From Pandoraea sp. ASV26 (GTDB lineage Bacteria > Pseudomonadota > Gammaproteobacteria > Burkholderiales > Burkholderiaceae), in assembly GCF_016428915.1 (NCBI RefSeq), contig NZ_JAELTP010000002.1, forward strand, positions 60,296-124,295: 64,000 nt of DNA, in the 5' to 3' direction. The notes under the pieces are model-generated. The model did no database searches. It saw only the letters and a program-made list of their open reading frames with translations, and had not been told where the DNA came from. Positions 56,136-64,000 of this stretch are shown here, one piece after another. Position numbers and translations under genes: made by a program. The stretch's first letter is position 1. Each line of letters opens with the position of its first letter.

Positions 56136-58022
56136 TCAGGCGGCCAGTGCCGGTTCGTCGCGACGCGGATCGCGCGAGCCGTTGCTTTGCCTGCGAGCCA
56201 CGGTCACGCCGTGACGACCGTGTTCGCGCAGTTGGAACAGCGCGATCGTGTCGGCCAGATTGCGCGCCTGCTCGCTGAGCATCGCCGACGCCGCCGCCGA
56301 CTCTTCGACGAGCGCCGCGTTCTGTTGTGTCGACTGATCCATTTCCGACACGCTACGGTCGATCTGGCTGATACCGGTGCTTTGCTCCGTCATGGCGCCA
56401 TGGATCTCACCGATCAGACGGCGCACGCGCGCGATGCCTTCAACGATTTCGCCCATCGTATCGCCAGCGGCCTGCACACGTTGCGTGCCGCTCTTGACGT
56501 TCTGCACCGACGCCTCGATGAGCGTCTTGATCTCCTGTGCGGCGGCTGCGCTGCGTTGCGCCAACGTACGCACTTCCCCGGCGACCACCGCGAAGCCACG
56601 GCCCTGCTCGCCAGCCCGTGCGGCTTCCACCGCGGCGTTGAGCGCGAGAATGTTCGTCTGGAAGGCGATGCCATCGATCACGCTGATGATCTCGGTGATG
56701 CGCTCCGACGACTGCGCGATTTCGCTCATCGTGGTGACGGCACCGGTGACGACATCGCCACCCCGCGCTGCCGCTTCGCTGGCGTCGTTGGCCAGACGCG
56801 TGGCGTGCTCGGCGGCTTCGGCCGTCTGCTTGACGCTGGCCGTCAGTTCGGTGAGCGCCGCCGACGTCTCCTGCAACGTGCCTGCCGAGGCTTCGGTGCG
56901 CTGCGACAAGTCGCGATTGCCCATCTCGATCTCGCTCGTCGCCGACGTCATGCCATGCACACCGGCACGCACGTCGATCATGACCGCGCTGATCTTGTCC
57001 ACGAAGGCGTTGAACGAGCGCGAAATCTGCGCGACCTCGTCGTGGCCGACGACATCGAGACGACGCGTCAGATCGCCGCCGCCCGACCCGATGGTATCCA
57101 TCGCATCGCGCACTTGCGACAGGCGGCGGAAGGCTTTCGACGTGAAGAAGCTCGCGATGCCGATGGCGCACAGCGTCAGTACGATCAGCGTAATGATCGT
57201 GCCGCTCAGCACCTGCGACAGCCCCGCCGTCGCTTCGGCCTTGTCGAGCGCGACGACGAAAAGCCACTCGGTGCCCGGCACCGGCAGCACCTTGAGCAGC
57301 TTGGCATCGCCACCGAGCACGACCTCCGCCGGTTCTGCGGCACGCTCCATACCGACAAGCGCGTCGGGGGTAAGCGACGGGGCGAGATCGCTCGACTGCT
57401 TGAGCATGAGCTTCTCGTCCGGGTGGGCGATCACCAGACCGTCGCGCGAGACCACGAAGGCGAGGCTCGACGGCGTGGGGTGCACGGCCTTGACGACGTC
57501 CTGCACGGCGTCGAGCGGCACGGCGCCGCTCACGGCACCGAGCGTCTGCCCGTCGCGCAGAATCGGCGCGGCGAACGACACGTAAAGCTTGCCCGAAGCG
57601 ATGTCGGCGTACGGCTTGACGACAGTGAGCTTGCCCGCCGCGGTCGCGCCCTTGTACCACGGACGTGCGGTCGGATCGTAGTCGGGCGGCGTGGGGCCGC
57701 TGGAGAAGTACGACTTGTCGCTCCAGCCGATGCTGGAGATCGGGAACCCGTTGGTCGCGCCAAGCAGCTTGGTGAGCGCGACGCCCTGCTCGCCCTTTTC
57801 GACAGCGGCGGCCGTGCCGACCACCGACTGGCCCTTGGCGGCCGCCCAACGCTCGACGGCGAGGGTGTTGCCGCGCGCAACGGCGTCGAGCGTGTTGGAA
57901 ATGGTCGACATCATGCTGCTGCGCACGATCAGGTAGGTGGTAATGCCGGAGAGAATCAGCGCACCGACGACGGTGGCACACGCGATCAGAATGATGCGTG
58001 TTCTAAGCGAAGATACTGTCAT
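56136..58022 (-). CDS. Methyl-accepting chemotaxis protein with dCACHE sensor
   Basis: A 628-residue chemoreceptor. After helix 1 ([20 protein letters not shown]) comes a large periplasmic double-CACHE domain (about 40-290) with the ligand-site pattern [21 protein letters not shown]. Then come helix 2, HAMP and a signalling domain whose tip [20 protein letters not shown] nearly equals that of the receptor downstream. dCACHE receptors often sense amino acids or organic acids. ATG 58022 is used; no good ribosome site is seen. The C-terminal tail is Arg-rich, without a CheR pentapeptide. Confidence 0.93.
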   Translation of the reverse strand: MTVSSLRTRIILIACATVVGALILSGITTYLIVRSSMMSTISNTLDAVARGNTLAVERWAAAKGQSVVGTAAAVEKGEQGVALTKLLGATNGFPISSIGWSDKSYFSSGPTPPDYDPTARPWYKGATAAGKLTVVKPYADIASGKLYVSFAAPILRDGQTLGAVSGAVPLDAVQDVVKAVHPTPSSLAFVVSRDGLVIAHPDEKLMLKQSSDLAPSLTPDALVGMERAAEPAEVVLGGDAKLLKVLPVPGTEWLFVVALDKAEATAGLSQVLSGTIITLIVLTLCAIGIASFFTSKAFRRLSQVRDAMDTIGSGGGDLTRRLDVVGHDEVAQISRSFNAFVDKISAVMIDVRAGVHGMTSATSEIEMGNRDLSQRTEASAGTLQETSAALTELTASVKQTAEAAEHATRLANDASEAAARGGDVVTGAVTTMSEIAQSSERITEIISVIDGIAFQTNILALNAAVEAARAGEQGRGFAVVAGEVRTLAQRSAAAAQEIKTLIEASVQNVKSGTQRVQAAGDTMGEIVEGIARVRRLIGEIHGAMTEQSTGISQIDRSVSEMDQSTQQNAALVEESAAASAMLSEQARNLADTIALFQLREHGRHGVTVARRQSNGSRDPRRDEPALAA

Positions 58023-58150
58023 GCTGTCTGGACTGGCGGGCCTGTGGCGAGTAGAAAACAAGAACCGGCGCCCCAGGCCACCGGATCCACGAGGTGGGAG
58101 GTTCCACCTCATGACTTACGGCCAGTGCGAGCGAAACTTTAGGTGTTAAC

Positions 58151-58198
58151 CCGAGAGAAGCACCGAGAGAAGCGCCGAGACAATCGCCGACACTAGCG
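58151..58198. repeat. Four degenerate 12-bp tandem units in the chemoreceptor leader
   Basis: Units CCGAGAGAAGCA, CCGAGAGAAGCG, CCGAGACAATCG and CCGACACTAGCG follow one another about 130 bases upstream of the dCACHE receptor start. The first two differ at one base, the later ones more. A frame across them on the minus strand (58290 to 58003) would encode GASLGASLG, but I do not believe it is a gene. Confidence 0.8.
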
Positions 58199-58316
58199 CC
58201 AATACCTTTCAGCACAGGTGCAACCGTATCGTTATGGATAGCGAAACATCTGGGATGCGAAGCGTGTGGAGAGAGCATTGGGCGCCCCATGATGAGCCGC
58301 CCGACAGGCTTCGACG

Positions 58317-59027
58317 TCAGTCGTTGGCTGCGGCTTCCGCCTCGGTCTGCTCGATGGCCTTGACGATGATGCGCAGCGTGGCGTCCAGATGGTCTTCCGT
58401 GTGGCGCCGGATAGCCGCCACATCGCGCGCCCGGTATTCGTCGAGCATCTTCTGATGCTCCTGATTACTCACGTCGACATGCACGGGACGCATGTACAGC
58501 GACAGCGCGATGTAGGGCCCCGAGGCGTCGCGCAAGGTCTTGATCAGGTGGGCCAGACGCGAATTGTCCTGCGACGCCCACAGCGCCGCGTGGAATGCCT
58601 GATTCAGCTCGGTCCATTTGGCGACGTCCGACGTCACGAGCATTTCGGCGTGCAGCGCCTGTGCCTGCGCGATATCTTCCTCGCGAAGGGTAGCCATCGC
58701 TTGCTCGACCATCATCGGTTCGAGCGTTTTGCGCAGACGGTACAACTCGTTGACGTCATCGATCGTGAGACCCCGCACCACGGCACCGCGGTGAACGTCG
58801 AAAAACACCAGCCCCTCGGAGACCAGCGTGCGCAGCGCTTCGCGCACGGGTGTCGTCGACATCTCGAGACGGCGCGCGAGATCGTCCTGCCGAAGCCGGT
58901 CGCCCGCCTTCAGGTTTCCTTGCAGAATCTCGGTACGCAGTGTCTCGATGGCATATTGATATGCCGTGAGCCGGCGACGGCCAGACGTGCCGGACACGCT
59001 GGCAGATGCGGAGGACGTGCTTTTCAA
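58317..59027 (-). CDS. GntR-family (FadR subgroup) transcriptional regulator
   Basis: A 236-residue regulator. The GntR winged helix covers about residues 22-88 (LRQDDLARRLEMSTTPVREAL as recognition region), followed by an all-helical FCD ligand domain with likely metal-binding His (NQAFHAALW, EHQKML, RRHTEDHL). The start appears to be TTG 59027; no ATG or GTG fits the family N-terminus. It follows the asparaginase gene by 18 bases and probably regulates it and the divergent MFS gene. Confidence 0.9.
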   Translation of the reverse strand: MKSTSSASASVSGTSGRRRLTAYQYAIETLRTEILQGNLKAGDRLRQDDLARRLEMSTTPVREALRTLVSEGLVFFDVHRGAVVRGLTIDDVNELYRLRKTLEPMMVEQAMATLREEDIAQAQALHAEMLVTSDVAKWTELNQAFHAALWASQDNSRLAHLIKTLRDASGPYIALSLYMRPVHVDVSNQEHQKMLDEYRARDVAAIRRHTEDHLDATLRIIVKAIEQTEAEAAAND

Positions 59028-59045
59028 AGGGGTGCCGTGTGAAGA

Positions 59046-60059
59046 TTATTGACGCGTGAGTTTACTCCAATTTGCGAGCGCCTCTCCCACCGAACCGGGC
59101 GCGGCACCCGAGGCCAGTAGCGCCGTCACCAGCAAGCGTGCCTTGAGCGGCGACAACCAGCCGCACAGATGCGCGCCGCGCCGGGCGAGATCGATCTCGG
59201 CCCCGACATAACCGTAAGTCTGCGACGCCGTCGACCCGCCTGCCGCACGACTCGCGATCACCACCGGGACTTGCGCAGCCAGCGGGCCGATCCGTTCGGC
59301 GAATCCGAACGAGACGTGGCCCGCGCCCTGCGCCGCAATCACTACGCCCTCATAACCGCCCTTGACCGCCATCTCGGCGAGTTCGCCGTCGTCCCCCAGC
59401 ACCGCTGTGACCAGTGCGACCTTCGGCCAATCGCGCACGGGGCGCGCCAAGGGTTGCGAGCGAGTCGGCTTCGCGTGGAAAAACGTCGGACGTCCCTCGA
59501 CAAGACGTGCCGCTACACCACCGTCAAGCGACACGAATGCCTGCACCGCCAGCGCATCGCCCTTGCTGACCCAGCGGGCGTAGTGCACGGTGTCGTTCAT
59601 CACGACGAGCACCCCGCGCCCGGCGCTGTCGGGATGCACGGCCGTGCGCACCGCCGCCAGAAGATTCGCGGGACCGTCCGCCCCGGCAGCCTGAGGGGCG
59701 CGCATTGCACCGGTGATGATTAGCGGCGCGGGCAATTTCCAGAACAGATCCAGCAGGAAGGCCGTTTCCTCCAGCGAATCGGTGCCCTGCGTGAGCACGA
59801 CGCCGCTCGCGCCGTCAGCGATCTGCTGCTCGGCCCAGGTGAGCGCGTCCATCAGGTCGCCGTACCCCAGCGAAGCACTCGGGAGTTGACGAAGCGATGC
59901 CGTCTTGAGGGTCGCGACGTCGGACAGGCCGGGCACGGAGCGGGTCAACTGCGCGGCGTCGAGCGTAGGAACGACGCCGCCGGCAGCGTCTGACGGGGTC
60001 ATGCTGATCGTGCCACCAAGCGAGGCGACAGCGACCACGGGAAGCGAGTTGTGGGACAT
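59046..60059 (-). CDS. Asparaginase
   Basis: A 337-residue L-asparaginase of the bacterial type I/II fold, hydrolysing asparagine to aspartate and ammonia. The catalytic Thr motifs are SLGGTISMT and VVLTQGTDSLEETAFLLDLFW, with the conserved Lys region HYARWVSKGDALAVQAF. No signal peptide is visible (start MSHNSLPVVAVAS), so it is probably cytoplasmic. ATG 60059 is chosen; an in-frame ATG 19 codons earlier would overlap the promoter. Confidence 0.92.
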   Translation of the reverse strand: MSHNSLPVVAVASLGGTISMTPSDAAGGVVPTLDAAQLTRSVPGLSDVATLKTASLRQLPSASLGYGDLMDALTWAEQQIADGASGVVLTQGTDSLEETAFLLDLFWKLPAPLIITGAMRAPQAAGADGPANLLAAVRTAVHPDSAGRGVLVVMNDTVHYARWVSKGDALAVQAFVSLDGGVAARLVEGRPTFFHAKPTRSQPLARPVRDWPKVALVTAVLGDDGELAEMAVKGGYEGVVIAAQGAGHVSFGFAERIGPLAAQVPVVIASRAAGGSTASQTYGYVGAEIDLARRGAHLCGWLSPLKARLLVTALLASGAAPGSVGEALANWSKLTRQ

Positions 60060-60082
60060 GGCGGACAGGTTTTTGATTTCAG

Positions 60083-60110
60083 TTGATATGCATTGTGCAT
60101 TATATATAAT
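60083..60110 (+). promoter_or_regulatory. Sigma70 promoter of the MFS gene with an internal palindromic operator
   Basis: TTGATA (60083), a 16-base spacer and TATAAT (60105) form a strong promoter for the plus-strand MFS gene. In the spacer ATGCA-TTG-TGCAT (60088-60100) is a perfect palindrome, well placed for a repressor such as the adjacent GntR protein. The asparaginase start is only 24 bases away on the other strand. Confidence 0.7.
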
Positions 60111-60171
60111 CGACAATCGTTTGCGAAGGGCATCGGGTGCTTCGCGGAGACATCAACACTTAGGAGACGTC

Positions 60172-61527
60172 ATGCAACCAACCACTGTGGGCCATCCGGG
60201 CGCCGGGGCGACGCGATACCGGTTCGCGGTATTTGCGCTGATCGTGGTGATCGCCCTCGTGAACTACATCGACCGCGGGGCAATTTCGTACTCGGCGGCG
60301 CAGATCACGTCGGAATACGGTTTCGACCGGGCGGGCTGGGGCGCGGTCCTTGGCTACTTCGGCTATGGCTATATGTTCGGCGCGCTGTTCGGTGGCGCAC
60401 TGGCCGACCGTGTCGGGGCCAAGACGGTGTGGGTGATTGCGGGCATCGCCTGGTCGGTGTTTGCCATTGCCATGATCTGGGCGGGCGACCTCGGGATCGC
60501 CGTGCTCGGTGGCTCGGCGCTGACCGGCTTCGCGACGATCCGGGTGTTGTTCGGCTTTGCCGAAGGACCGGCCTACTCCATCATCAACAAGACGATGGCC
60601 GCGTGGGCATCGCCGTCGGAGCGCGGCTTCGCGGTGTCCATCGGACTGCTGAGCACGCCGCTCGGCGCGCTGCTCACGGCACCGGTCGCCGTAGGTCTGC
60701 TGCTGCTCACCGATAGCTGGCGCACGATGTACATCGTGCTCGGCGTGGCGGGCTTCGTGTTGATTGCCCTGTTCGCGCGGGTCTACACAAACCGCCCGGA
60801 GGACAATCCGCGCGTGAACGCGGCCGAGGTGGCGCTGATTCAGGCGGGACGTCCGGCGCAGAATCCGTCGGCGGCCACCGCCGCAAGCGATATGCCGTGG
60901 TGGAGCTTCTTCAAGAGCAAGACACTGGTGTTCAACTCGATCGGCTACTTCGCATTCATCTATGTGAACTTCATGCTGCTGACATGGACACCGAAATATC
61001 TCGCCGACGAGTTCCATTTCACGCTGTCGTCGCTTTGGTACATCGGCATGATTCCGTGGACGGGCGCCTGCGTGACGGTGCTGCTCGGCGGACGCATTTC
61101 CGACTGGCTTTATCGCAAGACGGGCAAGCTGGTCATTGCGCGTAGCTGGTTCGCGGCGGCTGCGCTGACTTGCACGACGCTGTGCTTCCTGCTGGTATCG
61201 CAGGCACAGAGCGTGTGGGCCGTCATTGCGCTGATGACGCTGGGCAATGCGCTCAACGCCCTGCCGAACTCGGTGTACTGGGCCGTGGTGATCGACACGG
61301 CACCGACGCGCGTGGGCACGTTTAGCGGCCTGATGCACTTCATTGCGAACATCGCAGCGGTGCTCGCACCGACGCTGGCCGGCATCTTGTCGGCCAGGTA
61401 CGGCTATTCGTCGATGTTTGTCGCGACGGCCGTGGCAACGGCAGTGGGCGTGTTCGCCATGTTGCAGGTCCGCCCGGGCGTTGGGCCGAATGCGGGACGG
61501 CGCGATGCGAAAACGGCATCGGCTTGA
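60172..61527 (+). CDS. MFS transporter, anion:cation symporter (ACS) type
   Basis: A 451-residue twelve-helix uptake protein. YRFAVFALIVVIALVNYIDR with the conserved NYIDR after helix 1, GGALADRVGAKTVWVIAG and RVLFGFAEGPAYSIINK fit the ACS family, which carries sugar acids, dicarboxylates and related anions. TAGGAG precedes ATG 60172. It is divergent from asparaginase-gntR and probably coregulated, so a substrate linked to asparagine or aspartate use is possible. Its stop abuts the stop of the next LysR gene. Confidence 0.92.
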   Translation: MQPTTVGHPGAGATRYRFAVFALIVVIALVNYIDRGAISYSAAQITSEYGFDRAGWGAVLGYFGYGYMFGALFGGALADRVGAKTVWVIAGIAWSVFAIAMIWAGDLGIAVLGGSALTGFATIRVLFGFAEGPAYSIINKTMAAWASPSERGFAVSIGLLSTPLGALLTAPVAVGLLLLTDSWRTMYIVLGVAGFVLIALFARVYTNRPEDNPRVNAAEVALIQAGRPAQNPSAATAASDMPWWSFFKSKTLVFNSIGYFAFIYVNFMLLTWTPKYLADEFHFTLSSLWYIGMIPWTGACVTVLLGGRISDWLYRKTGKLVIARSWFAAAALTCTTLCFLLVSQAQSVWAVIALMTLGNALNALPNSVYWAVVIDTAPTRVGTFSGLMHFIANIAAVLAPTLAGILSARYGYSSMFVATAVATAVGVFAMLQVRPGVGPNAGRRDAKTASA

Positions 61528-62430
61528 TTACGCGTCTGTATTGAACGACTGCGCGCTTGCCATCAACCAGTCGAAGACCTCGGTCACCACCGGCGAGCGC
61601 GGCTCGCCGGCGACCCGCGACACCCACCACGTGGGGCCTTCGATGCGCGGATAGTCCGGGAGGATATGCAAGCGTCCTAGCGTCAGGCTTTCGTCAGCGA
61701 CCACGCGAGACAGGCAAGCAATACCGCGACCGCGCAGGGCGGCATCGAGCAGGAGGCGTTCGTCGTCATAGATGGCATGTTTGCGAAACGGCGCCAGTTG
61801 ATTGCGAAAGAGCGCGGCCGTATCGTCGCGCGTGAAGCTCTCCTCGAGGCAGATCAGTGAAGCAAGCTCGGCATGCCGTGCAGGCGCGACATCAGCCAGA
61901 CGTGCGGCCAATGCCTCATTCGCGACGATCACCCACTCGTCCTTCAGGAAAGGCATCTCCGTGAGTCCGGCTTGCTGAAGCGGCCGGTCGCCGATGGCGA
62001 TGTCGATGTCGGTCTCGTCGATGAACCGCGCCGACGTGTCGGTCGACAGCATCGGGCAAAGCGCCGGATGGTGCGTCAGCAGTTGATCGATACGGGGACT
62101 CAGCCAGCCGTGCAGCAAAGCTGCCGGCCCTGCAACGACGACGAGCCCCGGGTCGAGATACGTTGCAATGCGGCCCAGTCCGCTGCGCAACGTCCCCACG
62201 GAGCGCTGGACGCAACGCTGGAGCACCTCGCCGGCCACCGTCAACTCGACGCCACGCCCCACTCGCCGGAACAGCGGCTGGCCCACTTCCTCCTCCAATT
62301 GCTGCACCTGATGGCTGATCGCCGATTGGCTGACGTGCAACTCATCGGCCGCGCGCGAGAAGTTGCCATGGCGGGCGGCGGCCTCAAAGCCCATGAGCAA
62401 CTTGAGCGACGGAATTCGCTGGCGGGTCAT
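61528..62430 (-). CDS. LysR-family transcriptional regulator, GcvA-like
   Basis: A 300-residue LysR regulator of the GcvA/AmpR-like group (RQRIPSLKLLMGFEAAARHG, then SRAADELHVSQSAISHQV). It is divergent from the agmatine-deiminase-family gene with a 162-base gap and likely controls it. The stop codon directly abuts that of the MFS gene (no spacer), leaving no room for a dedicated terminator. Confidence 0.9.
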   Translation of the reverse strand: MTRQRIPSLKLLMGFEAAARHGNFSRAADELHVSQSAISHQVQQLEEEVGQPLFRRVGRGVELTVAGEVLQRCVQRSVGTLRSGLGRIATYLDPGLVVVAGPAALLHGWLSPRIDQLLTHHPALCPMLSTDTSARFIDETDIDIAIGDRPLQQAGLTEMPFLKDEWVIVANEALAARLADVAPARHAELASLICLEESFTRDDTAALFRNQLAPFRKHAIYDDERLLLDAALRGRGIACLSRVVADESLTLGRLHILPDYPRIEGPTWWVSRVAGEPRSPVVTEVFDWLMASAQSFNTDA

Positions 62431-62592
62431 GGTGATTCCCCGAGATATGAGAGAAATTGGTCAATAGTAGCAATAAATCTCGTTTTTCTTTATCAGTCAT
62501 GCGCCTCAAACTGCGTGAACTGCCAGACGCGCCAACGCACAAGCGATCACTCGATGACGGCGTCGTGCGGCAATCATCAAGAGAATGGGGCA

Positions 62593-63726
62593 ATGCAAAC
62601 AAGACGTGGTTTTCTGAAAAGGGGTTTGGCTGCATCGGGCGCGACGTGGTTCGCAGGTGCGGCGAGCGGCAGCTTGGCCGGGAATGCGAATGCGTTGACC
62701 TTGGGCGGCTCGAGCGCCAAGGCGCCCGAATGGATCATGCCGGATGAGGGCGAGCGTCACGCGGCGACCTGGATGGCGTTCGGTCCGAGTGAAGAGATCT
62801 GGGGCCGTCGCCTGCAACGCGCGACGCGCGAGGGGGTGGCCGTCATTGCGAAGGCCATCGGTAGCTTCGAGCCCGTCAACATGCTCGTGCGAGAGGCGGA
62901 CTACGACGTCGCCCAGCGCATGTGCGGCGACTCGGTCAACCTGATCGTGCAGCCCATCGACGATCTTTGGATACGGGATACGGGCCCTGTGTTTGTCCGC
63001 ACTCGTAGCGGCGAAAAGGCGGGCGTCAACTTCAACTTCAACGGCTGGGGCGGAAAACAGGCTCACGCAGACGACGCCAAGGTGGCCGACTTCGTCACGC
63101 AAAAGGCAGGGGAACGCGTGCTCAGGACGTCGCTCGTGCTCGAAGGCGGCGGCATCGAGGTAGACGGTGAAGGCACCGCCATCATCACGCAGAGTTGCGT
63201 GCTCAACCGGAATCGCAATCCAGGCGTGAGCAAAGCGGCCTGTGAGACGGAGTTGAAGCGGCTTCTCGGGGTGCGCAAGGTCGTCTGGTTGCCGGGGATC
63301 GCCGGCAAGGACATCACGGACGGACACACCGATTTCTACGCGCGGTTTGCGCAGCCCGGCGTGGTGGTCGCTCATTTGGACAACGACACATCGTCGCACG
63401 ATCATGCCGTGACGATGCGTCATCTCGACATTCTGCGACGGGCGACGGACGCCGCTGGCCGCAAGTTGCAAGTGGTTGTCCTGCCCGGTCCGAATCATGT
63501 GCGAAGCGCCTACGCGTCGGATGCGTTTGCCGCCGGGTATATCAATTTCTACGTGTGCAACGGCGCCGTCATCGCGCCGCAATTCGGCGACACGCACACC
63601 GACAGGAGTACGCGAGACAAGCTACGCGACCTGTTCCCCAAACGAGAGATCGTGCAACTCAACATCGATGGGATCGCAGGCGGTGGCGGCGGCATTCATT
63701 GCACCACCCAGCAGCAACCCGTTTGA
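62593..63726 (+). CDS. Agmatine deiminase / peptidyl-arginine deiminase family protein with Tat signal
   Basis: A 377-residue protein of the guanidino-group-modifying superfamily. The N-terminus MQTRRGFLKRGLAASGATWF is a twin-arginine (Tat) signal. The mature enzyme has the conserved catalytic set: WIRDTGPVF (Asp), VLEGGGIEVDGEGT, DGHTDFYARF (His) and GGGGIHCTTQQQP with the nucleophile Cys near the end. Family enzymes turn agmatine into N-carbamoylputrescine and ammonia, normally in the cytoplasm; export to the periplasm is unusual. The frame is open far upstream, but ATG 62593 starts the signal. Confidence 0.9.
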   Translation: MQTRRGFLKRGLAASGATWFAGAASGSLAGNANALTLGGSSAKAPEWIMPDEGERHAATWMAFGPSEEIWGRRLQRATREGVAVIAKAIGSFEPVNMLVREADYDVAQRMCGDSVNLIVQPIDDLWIRDTGPVFVRTRSGEKAGVNFNFNGWGGKQAHADDAKVADFVTQKAGERVLRTSLVLEGGGIEVDGEGTAIITQSCVLNRNRNPGVSKAACETELKRLLGVRKVVWLPGIAGKDITDGHTDFYARFAQPGVVVAHLDNDTSSHDHAVTMRHLDILRRATDAAGRKLQVVVLPGPNHVRSAYASDAFAAGYINFYVCNGAVIAPQFGDTHTDRSTRDKLRDLFPKREIVQLNIDGIAGGGGGIHCTTQQQPV

Positions 63727-63747
63727 TGCCGGGGGGTACGGAAATTT

Positions 63748-63769
63748 CAGGTCAGGATGGCCTGACCTG
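63748..63769 (+). terminator. Hairpin after the deiminase gene
   Basis: Stem CAGGTCAGG/CCTGACCTG with loop ATGG, 21 bases after the stop. No T-run follows, so it is a weak terminator call. Confidence 0.45.
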
Positions 63770-63911
63770 TCCGCGTTGCCTCGCGGCGATTCACTGCTTC
63801 GATGACCGTCGTCCCTTGCCTACGCATTTCTGGAATACGCGATATTCGGCGTGTGCCTTGCTTTGCTGGACGCGCCTTGAGCCAATGTTTAACTAATTTC
63901 GCAACAGCTTG

Positions 63912-64000
63912 TTAGCCCTTGTCGAAGCGCAGTTTTAACAGCCGCTTACCGACGAAAAAGATCAGGGCGAGTTCGAGGATCAGAAGGGCACCATACTTGA
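63912..64000 (-). CDS. C-terminal end of a membrane protein, truncated by the window edge
   Basis: The last 28 residues are visible: KYGALLILELALIFFVGKRL followed by a short basic tail LKLRFDKG. This is a transmembrane helix with a positive-inside end. Too little is present to name a family. Confidence 0.4.
   Translation of the reverse strand, partial: KYGALLILELALIFFVGKRLLKLRFDKG

Noticed and set aside
56082..58142. Open frame of 686 codons opposite the dCACHE chemoreceptor
   Set aside because: Arg/His-rich shadow with no domain; the receptor gene explains the sequence.
58003..58290. Minus-strand frame of 95 codons with GASLGASLG, upstream of the chemoreceptor
   Set aside because: It overlaps the receptor start in another frame, has no ribosome site, and its repeat comes from the 12-bp tandem array.

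Overview
The window is high-GC DNA (roughly 63 percent by eye) with the gene content and codon use of a Burkholderiaceae betaproteobacterium. A Pandoraea-like genome fits best: cyanide-insensitive quinol oxidase, AcnD/PrpF-type methylcitrate cycle, CYP116B-type self-sufficient P450 and many LysR/MFS/IclR pairs. The genus call is inference. It looks like ordinary chromosome; I saw no rRNA, tRNA, insertion sequence, prophage, integrase or CRISPR array.

Layout. 1-4.5 kb: end of a CPBP membrane protease, a DUF1345 protein, then a CioA-CioB-DUF2474-PEBP operon closed by an intrinsic terminator. 4.5-10 kb: folE, then a four-gene efflux operon (HlyD adaptor, ABC ATPase, ABC-2 permease, NodT outer-membrane factor). 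10-12.4 kb: LysR regulator, VOC protein and FAH-family hydrolase. 13-19.5 kb: glpR-glpD-glpK with two operators before glpD, a lipoprotein and glycerate kinase. 19.5-22.7 kb: APH(6)-like kinase coupled to a LysR gene, and an MFS exporter. 22.7-32.7 kb: complete propionate (2-methylcitrate) module, prpB-prpC-acnD-prpF-prpD opposite the sigma54 activator prpR, with a clear -24/-12 promoter and a palindromic site. 32.7-40 kb: a 53-residue membrane protein, tautomerase with divergent LysR, MetQ-like binding protein, a secreted glycine-repeat protein, a beta-hydroxyacid dehydrogenase and a peptide-binding protein. 40-46 kb: a Fur-box gene resembling a degenerate phosphopantetheinyl transferase, IclR regulator with divergent CYP116B-type P450, and a DCC-family thiol protein behind twin operators. 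45.5-51 kb: two MFS transporters, a likely small RNA with anti-Shine-Dalgarno motifs, a repeat lipoprotein and small unknowns. 51-64 kb: LysR with an acetate/succinate CoA-transferase, two chemoreceptors, an asparaginase-GntR operon with divergent MFS, and LysR with a Tat-type agmatine deiminase.

Most coding genes are ordinary accessory metabolism. The less expected signals are between genes or in small genes: the anti-SD small RNA near 48.75 kb, a sigma54/IHF promoter region for the glycine-repeat protein, an orphan sigma54-like promoter near 12.68 kb, the twin operators of the DCC gene, the Fur box on the PPTase-like gene, and short tandem repeats beside stop codons.
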